Assembly: GCA_934182615.1 (NCBI GenBank)
Contig: CAKPRO010000003.1
Coordinates: forward strand, 1 to 64,000
Direction: 5' to 3'
Source of the DNA: an uncultured Bacilli bacterium
Lineage (GTDB): Bacteria; Bacillota_I; Bacilli_A; RF39; UBA660
Length of the DNA stretch: 64,000 bases
Shown: positions 58,116 through 64,000 of the stretch, one piece after another
How the letters are laid out: each line of letters begins with the position of its first letter
How positions within the stretch are numbered: the first letter of the stretch is position 1
The notes under the pieces: generated by a model
What the model was told of the DNA's origin: nothing
What the model saw: the letters and a program-made list of their open reading frames with translations, nothing else
The model's database searches: none
Made by a program: the position numbers and the translations under genes

Positions 58116-58424
58116 TTGCTTAAAACAAATATGGAATTTAAAAAAGGAATTTTATTTATTCGTTTAAAAGGTGATTTAAACAAGAATACCATCAAAGGAG
58201 TTATTGACGAAGACTTCAAGTATGTCGTACTAAATATCGATGATATGTATTCAATAGACAGTTATAGTATCAAATATCTAAACAAAATATATAAGTTATA
58301 TGAAAGCAACAATAATAAACTCATTATCTGTGACAAGTTTAATGTATCAAGAAAATTACTCAAAGATATTCCCAAAATAGATCGAGAATATGATGCTTTT
58401 AAATTATTTGAGAGGATGATTTAA
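58116..58424 (+). CDS. spoIIAA: SpoIIAA-like anti-sigma factor antagonist (STAS domain)
   Basis: 102 residues from TTG 58116, preceded by AGGAAGGTG at normal distance; the ATG at 58086 has no RBS. The fold order beta-alpha with YSIDSYSIKYLNKIYKL matches SpoIIAA, with Ser49 in IDS at the position that is phosphorylated by SpoIIAB in B. subtilis. Unphosphorylated SpoIIAA frees SigF by binding its anti-sigma factor. The next gene is a sigma factor, overlapping by one base (TAATG), but spoIIAB, usually between them, is absent. Confidence 0.78.
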   Translation: MLKTNMEFKKGILFIRLKGDLNKNTIKGVIDEDFKYVVLNIDDMYSIDSYSIKYLNKIYKLYESNNNKLIICDKFNVSRKLLKDIPKIDREYDAFKLFERMI

Positions 58425-59092
58425 TGAATAAATATGAAGAAATAATCAAAGTAAATAGCGGTCTAATATATATGATAATGAATAAATATTTTAAAGGATA
58501 TGATAAAGAAGACTTATATCAAGTAGGTGTAATCGGAGTTATAAAAGCCTACAACAACTACAAAAACGATCATAATACCAAATTTTCTACTTATGCTTTT
58601 AAATATATTTATGGAGAAATGTATAATTATGTAAATAATATTAAAAGTATTAAAGTATCAAGTGAATATATAACTCTTTACAAAAAAATATGTACTGCTA
58701 GTAACATCCTTAGTCAGAAATTAATGAAAGAACCCTCTACTAATGAGCTAGCTATGTTTCTTGAGATAGATCCACTTATTATAGAAACCGTAACAAAAGC
58801 AATGAATAAAGTAGATAGTTTAGAAAAAATAGTATCTAGCGATGGCAAAAATTTAACCTTATTAGATACTGTTAAAGATAAAAGAGACTACTATAACATT
58901 GACTATATGCTATTGAATGAGGAGATAAGTAAACTAGAAAGTCCATACAAAGAATTAATATATTTGAGATATTTTGAAGATAAAACACAAAGTGAGGTAG
59001 CAAGTATTTTAGGTATGAATCAAGTCGAAGTATCACGTAGTGAAAGAAAAACTTTGAAGAAAATCAAAGAAATTTACCAAAATGTAACTTAA
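58424..59092 (+). CDS. sigF: Sporulation-type RNA polymerase sigma factor (SigF/SigG group)
   Basis: 222 residues. Region 2 has KYFKGYDKEDLYQVGVIGVIKAYNNY and FSTYAFKYIYGEMYNYV; region 3 and region 4 (LIYLRYFEDKTQSEVASILGMNQVEVSRSERKTL) are complete. The size, lack of region 1.1 and the preceding spoIIAA-like gene point to SigF, with SigG as alternative. It would direct forespore transcription. The end of its coding region carries the first of two CCAAAATGTAAC repeats that may regulate the next gene. Confidence 0.83.
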   Translation: MNKYEEIIKVNSGLIYMIMNKYFKGYDKEDLYQVGVIGVIKAYNNYKNDHNTKFSTYAFKYIYGEMYNYVNNIKSIKVSSEYITLYKKICTASNILSQKLMKEPSTNELAMFLEIDPLIIETVTKAMNKVDSLEKIVSSDGKNLTLLDTVKDKRDYYNIDYMLLNEEISKLESPYKELIYLRYFEDKTQSEVASILGMNQVEVSRSERKTLKKIKEIYQNVT

Positions 59093-59119
59093 ATAGCATC
59101 TTTTCGCCCAAAATGTAAC
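59077..59119 (+). promoter_or_regulatory. Direct repeats upstream of the XRE regulator gene
   Basis: CCAAAATGTAAC occurs at 59077-59088 (end of sigF) and 59108-59119, 31 bp apart. The second copy overlaps an imperfect inverted repeat GTAACC-AAAT-GGTTTAC, next to TTTACA (59127-59132). It is a candidate operator for the XRE protein encoded at 59180. Confidence 0.45.
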
Positions 59120-59179
59120 CAAATGGTTTACATAAAAATTTTTCTTTTTATGAGACAATAAGATTACAGGTGATGTTTT

Positions 59180-59443
59180 ATGAGGCGAAAAGGAGCAGTA
59201 CGTGACAGTATTTATATAACTGTTGCTAAAAATATTAAATATTATCGAAAAAGTAGAAATATGACGCAAGCACAACTTGCCGAGAAAACAGAATATTCTC
59301 ACGAATTTATTAGAAGAATAGAAGCTCCTAATAGTAGGAAGAACTTTTCTCTTGATACAGTAAACAATATAGCTACAGCTTTAGATATTGATATAGAATT
59401 ATTATTTGAAAAAAGAGATATAGAAACAGAAAAACAACCATAA
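59180..59443 (+). CDS. XRE-family helix-turn-helix regulator
   Basis: 87 residues, AGGTGATG box. The DNA-binding domain YYRKSRNMTQAQLAEKTEYSHEFIRRIE, followed by FSLDTVNNIATALDI, is a typical Cro/C1-type HTH. Nothing but the HTH and short tails is present, so it is probably a simple dimeric repressor. It has its own promoter region with repeated sequences and its own terminator, so it is a single-gene unit between sigF and comN. Confidence 0.85.
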   Translation: MRRKGAVRDSIYITVAKNIKYYRKSRNMTQAQLAEKTEYSHEFIRRIEAPNSRKNFSLDTVNNIATALDIDIELLFEKRDIETEKQP

Positions 59444-59459
59444 ATTGGTCGTTTTTTCT
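59432..59459 (+). terminator. Terminator after the XRE gene
   Basis: AAACAACCA (59432-59440) with TGGTCGTTT (59446-59454), one A-C mismatch, then T-run; overlaps the stop codon. Confidence 0.75.
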
Positions 59460-59502
59460 TTAACTTTTAATAATAATATGATACAATAATAATGGTGATG
59501 TG

Positions 59503-59760
59503 ATGGAGTACAAGAGTGAAGAGGAGTTATTTAATAGTTTAAGAGGAGCATTTAATGTAAAACTTAGACTAATTAAAGATAATTATAGTTATATTAAAAT
59601 GATCGATATATGGAATTATCTTAAGTTAAATAAATGGATGAAGACCAAGAATTTATCAATATCAGAGATGGTTAATGATATAATTGATGTTGATATAGAA
59701 AAAGTAGATTCATTTCTAAAAGAAAAAATAAAAAATACCGAAAGAGATATGATAAGTTAG
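59503..59760 (+). CDS. comN: ComN/YrzD-like post-transcriptional regulator
   Basis: 85 residues from ATG 59503 (GTG 59500 directly abuts the GGTGAT box). The segment YSYIKMIDIWNYLKLNKWMKTKNLSISEMVNDIIDV matches the ComN family, including DIWNYL and EIVNDI-like helices. In B. subtilis ComN affects localisation of comE mRNA at the pole, and the gene lies close to secDF; it is 15 nt upstream of secDF here, which supports the call. Confidence 0.8.
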   Translation: MEYKSEEELFNSLRGAFNVKLRLIKDNYSYIKMIDIWNYLKLNKWMKTKNLSISEMVNDIIDVDIEKVDSFLKEKIKNTERDMIS

Positions 59761-59775
59761 AAAGAAGGATGCAAT

Positions 59776-62019
59776 ATGAAAAAGAAGAAACAAGAAAATA
59801 CTAAAAACAATAAATTAAAAGTAATACTAAGTACTTTTATCACATTAATAGTATTAGTAGGTAGTGCCTATTTAAGTATTCCTATATTTAAAAATATTAA
59901 TTATGGATTAGACTTACAGGGAGGATTTGAAGTATTATATGAAATAGAACCATTAGATGGCAATAAACTTACTTCCGATATGGTTTATAATACTTATAAG
60001 GCTATTTTAAAAAGAGTTGATATCTTAGGAGTAAATGAGCCTGAGATAGCAATTGAAGACAACAATAAAATTAGAATAGCCCTAGCAGGTATTAAAAATA
60101 AAGAAGAAGCAAGAGAAGTAATATCTTCGACAGCGGTATTATCTTTTAGAGATTATAATGATAATTTACTTATGACTTCAGATGTATTAGGAGGAGAAGC
60201 CAAAGTAACTACTGACCAATATGGACATCCTGCTGTATCACTATCTATTAAAGATACCGATAAATTCTATAATGTAACAAATAAAGTAAAAGATATGACT
60301 AATAATGTTATCGTTATTTGGCTTGATTATGATGAAAATAGTGATTCATATGCAAAAGAAAAAGGTAGTTGCGGTTCATTATCATCATCAAGGTGTTTAT
60401 CTGATGCTAGAGTAGAGAAGGCTTTTGCTAGTGATGTTATTATTCAAGGTAACTTTACTACTGAAGAAGCAACATCATTAGTAGAACTTATAAATTCTGG
60501 TTCACTCCCTACTAAATTAAATGAGATATCTTCTCGTACAGTAGAAGCAACATATGGCGAAGCCGCTCTTAACAAAACTTTAGTAGCAGGTATTATTGGT
60601 ATCGCTTTAGTACTATTAATAATGATTTTAATGTATCATTTTAGTGGTTTTATAGCAGGTACTGCCTTAGTAGTATATACAATGCTATCATTCTTAGTAT
60701 TCTATTTAATTGAAGGAACATTAACTTTACCTGGTATTGCCGCTATGCTATTAGGTATTGGTATGGCAGTAGACGCATCAGTAATTAGTTTTGAAAGAAT
60801 AAAAGATCAGTTAAAGATAGGTAAACCACTTAAAGAAGCTGTAGCTATTGGTAATAAAGAATCATTATCAAGTATCCTAGATGCCAATATAACTACGATG
60901 ATAGTAGCAGTAATTCTATTTATCTTAGGACAATCTAGTGTTAAAGGTTTTGCTACGATGTTAATTATTAATATTTTACTTACGATAATAGTATTGGTAT
61001 TTATATCTAAAGCAGTGGTAGCCTTATTTGCAAATAGTGGAGTATTTGATAATAAAGTAAATTTATTTATTGGATTACCTAAGAAAAAGATTATTCCTGC
61101 TAAAGAAGTTAGAATACCATTTAAAAAATTAGACTTTGTTAAGTCAAGAAAGATAGTATTACCGATAGTATTATTAGTTCTAGTAGGAGGACTTACATAC
61201 TCACTAATAACACACTTTAACTTTGCAGTAGATTTTACTGGTGGTACTAGTATTACGGTAAATACTACTGGCGACATAAGTTTAGGAAACTATACTATCA
61301 ATAAAATAGATAGAACTAAAGATTCTACTAATATTGTTATTAATGAGAAGTTAACTAAAGAAGAAATAGAAGCTTTATCAAATAAATTAGAAGAAGAATA
61401 TCATACTACTTCAAATATATATGTAGTATCTGATATGGTTAAGAAACAATTGATTAAGAATGCTATTATGGCAGTAATTATATCATTAATTGGTATAATT
61501 ATCTATGTAAGTTTTAGATTTAGATTTAATTATGCTATTAGTGGTATTGTTGCTTTAATGCATGACGCTTTAATTACTATCATATTCTTTGGAGTATTTA
61601 AACTTCAAATAGATTCAGTCTTTATCGCCGCTATTCTAACTATTATTGGATATTCTATTAATGATACTATTGTAACATTTGATATGATAAGAAGAAACTA
61701 TAACGAAAGAAAGATTAAGAATAAAGAAGATTTACCAGAATTAGTAAATGATTCAGTTAGATTAACATTCTTTAGATCACTTATGACTACTGCTACTACT
61801 ATAGTACCTATTATTTGTTTAATAGTATTAGGTTCTCATGAAATATTAAACTTTAATATTGCTTTATTAGTAGGATTTATTGCAGGTGTCTTCTCATCTA
61901 TCTATATATCTAATAGTTTATGGTTAATGTTAGAAGGCAGAAGATTATCTAAACCTAAAAAAGAAGTAAAGAAAAAAGTAGAGAAAGAAGAAATGCAAAT
62001 AAAAGGAATTAATTGTTAA
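59776..62019 (+). CDS. secDF: Fused protein translocase subunits SecD and SecF
   Basis: 747 residues with about twelve membrane helices. The SecD part has INYGLDLQGGFEVLYEI and the six-helix block with LLGIGMAVDASVISFERIKD; the SecF part begins near 450 with FNFAVDFTGGTSI and ends with IGYSINDTIVTFDMIRRN. It uses the proton gradient to help proteins leave the Sec channel. A fused SecDF is usual in Bacillus. A basic, Lys/Glu-rich tail follows. Cotranscribed with comN. Confidence 0.95.
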   Translation: MKKKKQENTKNNKLKVILSTFITLIVLVGSAYLSIPIFKNINYGLDLQGGFEVLYEIEPLDGNKLTSDMVYNTYKAILKRVDILGVNEPEIAIEDNNKIRIALAGIKNKEEAREVISSTAVLSFRDYNDNLLMTSDVLGGEAKVTTDQYGHPAVSLSIKDTDKFYNVTNKVKDMTNNVIVIWLDYDENSDSYAKEKGSCGSLSSSRCLSDARVEKAFASDVIIQGNFTTEEATSLVELINSGSLPTKLNEISSRTVEATYGEAALNKTLVAGIIGIALVLLIMILMYHFSGFIAGTALVVYTMLSFLVFYLIEGTLTLPGIAAMLLGIGMAVDASVISFERIKDQLKIGKPLKEAVAIGNKESLSSILDANITTMIVAVILFILGQSSVKGFATMLIINILLTIIVLVFISKAVVALFANSGVFDNKVNLFIGLPKKKIIPAKEVRIPFKKLDFVKSRKIVLPIVLLVLVGGLTYSLITHFNFAVDFTGGTSITVNTTGDISLGNYTINKIDRTKDSTNIVINEKLTKEEIEALSNKLEEEYHTTSNIYVVSDMVKKQLIKNAIMAVIISLIGIIIYVSFRFRFNYAISGIVALMHDALITIIFFGVFKLQIDSVFIAAILTIIGYSINDTIVTFDMIRRNYNERKIKNKEDLPELVNDSVRLTFFRSLMTTATTIVPIICLIVLGSHEILNFNIALLVGFIAGVFSSIYISNSLWLMLEGRRLSKPKKEVKKKVEKEEMQIKGINC

Positions 62020-62021
62020 AA

Positions 62022-62050
62022 ATAGCTTACAAGTGATTCTTGTAAGCTTT
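62022..62050 (+). terminator. Possible terminator between secDF and relA
   Basis: AGCTTACAAG (about 62024-62033) pairs with CTTGTAAGCT (about 62039-62048) over 10 bp, followed by a short, interrupted T-run. Confidence 0.55.
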
Positions 62051-62073
62051 CCTTATAAGGATTGGTGATAAAT

Positions 62074-64000
62074 ATGAGTACAAAAACAATCAAAATTACA
62101 ATTGATGATTTAATTGATAAATTTAAAAAATATAATGATAATGAAGAAGACATTGCTTTAATTAGAAGGGCTTATGATTATGCTGAAAAGAAACATTTTG
62201 GTCAAAAGAGAATATCTGGTGATGACTATATATTACACCCATTAAATGTTGCTCTAATATTAACTGAGATATCTGCTGATGCTCCATGTATGGCTGCTGC
62301 TCTTCTTCATGATACTATTGAAGACTCTGATGCTACTAAAGAAGAGATAGAAGAATTATTTGGTTCAGAAGTTGCTCTACTAGTAGATGGGGTAACAAAG
62401 ATTAATAAATTAAACTTTAATACCGAAACTGAAGCTAGTGCTGCTAATCAAAGAAAGATACTAGTAGGTTTATCTGAAGATCCTAGAGTAATTATAATTA
62501 AATTAGCGGATCGCCTACATAATATGCGTACTATTAATGTATTATCAGTAGAAAAACAAAAGAAGAAGGCTAAAGAAACCTTAGAAATATTAACCCCAGT
62601 AGCCCATAGACTTGGTATCTATAAAATAAAAAGTGAACTAGAAGACTTATCCCTTAGATATTTAAAGCCTGATGCTTACTTTGATATTGTTGAAAAACTT
62701 AATCAGAAGAAAACTGAAAGAGACGAAGCTGTAAGTAAAATGATTGATGAGGTATCAGAATTATTAAATGAACATAATATTCCTCATGAAATAAAGGGTA
62801 GAAGTAAGAGTATCTATAGTATTTATAATAAGATGGCTAAGGGTAAAAGATTTGACGATATATATGATATCTTGGCCTTAAGAGTATTCGTAGATACAGA
62901 GCAAGAATGTTACTTAGCCTTAGGTTTAATTCATTCTAAATATAAACCAGTACCAAAGAGATTTAAAGATTATATAGCAATGCCTAAGACAAACTTATAT
63001 CAATCATTACATACTACTGTCTTTGGTATTGATGGTAATCTATTTGAAATTCAAATTAGAACTTATGAAATGGATAAAATAGCGGAATATGGTATTGCTT
63101 CACATTGGTCATATAAAGAACATAAAGATGGAGCAAAGTCCACTAAAGATGCTATGGAGCAGAAACTTCAGATATTTAGAAATATTATTGAATTAAATGA
63201 AGAGACTAATACCCCGGAAGAATTTATTACTTCAGTTAAAAAAGATATACTAACTAGTGATGTCATATATGTATATACTCCTAAAGGAGATGTTATTGAG
63301 TTACCAGTAGGTTCAACACCAGTAGACTTTGCTTATAAAGTACATAGTGAAGTAGGAGACCGTATAGTAGGAGCCATTGTAAATGATAATATTGTACCAC
63401 TAGACTATAAACTAGTAACAGGAGATATTATTAAAGTAAATACTAATAAAGCCTCTAAACCTAGTAAAGATTGGTTAAACTTTGTAGTAACTAGTGGTGC
63501 TAAGAATAAAATAAAAAGTTATTATAGTAAACTAGAGAAAGACGAAAATATCGAAAAGGGAACAGACTTACTAGAAAAAGAACTTAGAAAAGAAAATTTA
63601 AGTATTAATGAATTCTTATCTAATAAAAATATTGATATTATACTAAACGAATTAAAATTAAAAGATATCGACGATTTATATGTAAATATAGCATCAGGTA
63701 AGAATACTGCTCTTTCAGTTATAAAGATTATTACTAATAACAATACTGAGAAGAAAGAGAAAGATATAGCTGCTAAAATAAATGAAACTACCTACTATAA
63801 AGATACTAGTAGTAATAATGATGTTTTGGTAGAGGGTATTAATGAGATTAAGACTAGTCTAAGTAGTTGTTGTAAACCAATACCAGGAGATAATATTATA
63901 GGATATATTACTAGAGGATCTGGTATTACAGTTCATAGAAGTAATTGTCATAATATTACTGATACCGACGAAAGACTAATCAATGTAAAATGGAATATTC
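62074..64000 (+). CDS. relA: RelA/SpoT-type (p)ppGpp synthetase/hydrolase, 3' end outside window
   Basis: The gene starts at ATG 62074 after GGTGATAAAT and stays open to the window end, so 642 codons are visible. The HD hydrolase domain has His79-Asp80 in ALLHDTIEDS and later RLADRLHNMRT. The synthetase domain has GRSKSIYSIYNKM and YQSLHTTVFG. A TGS domain (DVIYVYTPKGDVIELPVGSTP) and the start of the Cys-containing C-terminal region (SSCCKPIPGD) follow. It makes and destroys the alarmone (p)ppGpp in response to amino-acid starvation. secDF upstream and relA nearby is the order known from B. subtilis. Confidence 0.95.
   Translation, partial: MSTKTIKITIDDLIDKFKKYNDNEEDIALIRRAYDYAEKKHFGQKRISGDDYILHPLNVALILTEISADAPCMAAALLHDTIEDSDATKEEIEELFGSEVALLVDGVTKINKLNFNTETEASAANQRKILVGLSEDPRVIIIKLADRLHNMRTINVLSVEKQKKKAKETLEILTPVAHRLGIYKIKSELEDLSLRYLKPDAYFDIVEKLNQKKTERDEAVSKMIDEVSELLNEHNIPHEIKGRSKSIYSIYNKMAKGKRFDDIYDILALRVFVDTEQECYLALGLIHSKYKPVPKRFKDYIAMPKTNLYQSLHTTVFGIDGNLFEIQIRTYEMDKIAEYGIASHWSYKEHKDGAKSTKDAMEQKLQIFRNIIELNEETNTPEEFITSVKKDILTSDVIYVYTPKGDVIELPVGSTPVDFAYKVHSEVGDRIVGAIVNDNIVPLDYKLVTGDIIKVNTNKASKPSKDWLNFVVTSGAKNKIKSYYSKLEKDENIEKGTDLLEKELRKENLSINEFLSNKNIDIILNELKLKDIDDLYVNIASGKNTALSVIKIITNNNTEKKEKDIAAKINETTYYKDTSSNNDVLVEGINEIKTSLSSCCKPIPGDNIIGYITRGSGITVHRSNCHNITDTDERLINVKWNI

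Overview
The window comes from a very AT-rich, low-GC Gram-positive chromosome of the Bacilli type. Nearly all genes lie on the + strand. The standard code is used: UGG encodes Trp, and UGA is a rare but real stop, seen at 41002-41004 and at the end of the minus-strand gene 34151-35461. Promoters are mostly TTGACA/TTTACA boxes, a spacer of about 17 nt and an (often TGn-extended) TATAAT box. Spore genes (spoVAC-spoVAD-spoVAE, a spoIIAA-like gene with a SigF/G-type sigma gene, ylbD-ylbE, a SpoVB-like flippase) indicate a spore-forming lineage or one recently derived from spore formers. Together with BspA-like surface proteins this suggests an uncultured, probably gut-associated Bacilli lineage (RF39-like or Erysipelotrichia-like). 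That placement is inference.

Layout. 0-5.2 kb: BspA-like surface protein (5' cut off), HelD-type helicase, two exported cell-wall hydrolases. 5.4-12.5 kb: lgt-trxB, lemA with a DUF2207 protein, a YgjP-like zincin, ASCH protein, SpoU methyltransferase and rimM. 12.6-16.2 kb: rpmG-efp, Xer recombinase, thymidine kinase, VanY-type carboxypeptidase. 16.3-25.4 kb: zincin, glycosyltransferase-TPR, C39-like peptidase, coiled-coil membrane protein (minus), tRNA-Cys (minus), RluB-type pseudouridine synthase, transglutaminase-like protein, surface protein. 25.4-32.5 kb: trmB-rnc-MBL hydrolase-cinA(C), a GlmU-C-like/DUF3592/Mbeg1-like operon, uvrB. 32.6-36.1 kb: minus-strand flippase and an unusual helical-repeat/zincin operon. 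36.2-47.5 kb: spoVA operon, PlsC-like acyltransferase with a degenerate hybrid kinase, htpG-hsp20 with a CIRCE-like operator, ligA, ylbDE. 47.5-57.9 kb: rodA (minus), two paralogous helicases with repeated HA domains and small partner genes, ftsW, another zincin. 58-64 kb: spoIIAA-sigma, XRE regulator, comN-secDF, relA (3' cut off).

The most unusual feature is a dispersed family of paired hairpins at twelve inter-operon gaps (about 5.3, 12.5, 16.2, 21.1, 27.8, 30.5, 32.5, 38.0, 41.4, 43.9, 49.1 and 55.4 kb). Stem sequences differ freely but keep pairing. The apex is conserved, with an A-G mismatch inside the last G-C pair. An AT box (CTTATATATAATA type) lies on one side. Their orientation is independent of gene direction and they lie beyond the ordinary terminators, so they look like a distinct element rather than terminators. 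Other candidates are the tandem HA-repeat helicase cassette, three GC-rich hairpins sharing a CAGTG loop at 41.06-41.24 kb, and a GC-rich palindrome at the junction of two overlapping ORFs at 35.47 kb. No transposase, CRISPR array, rRNA or prophage genes are seen.
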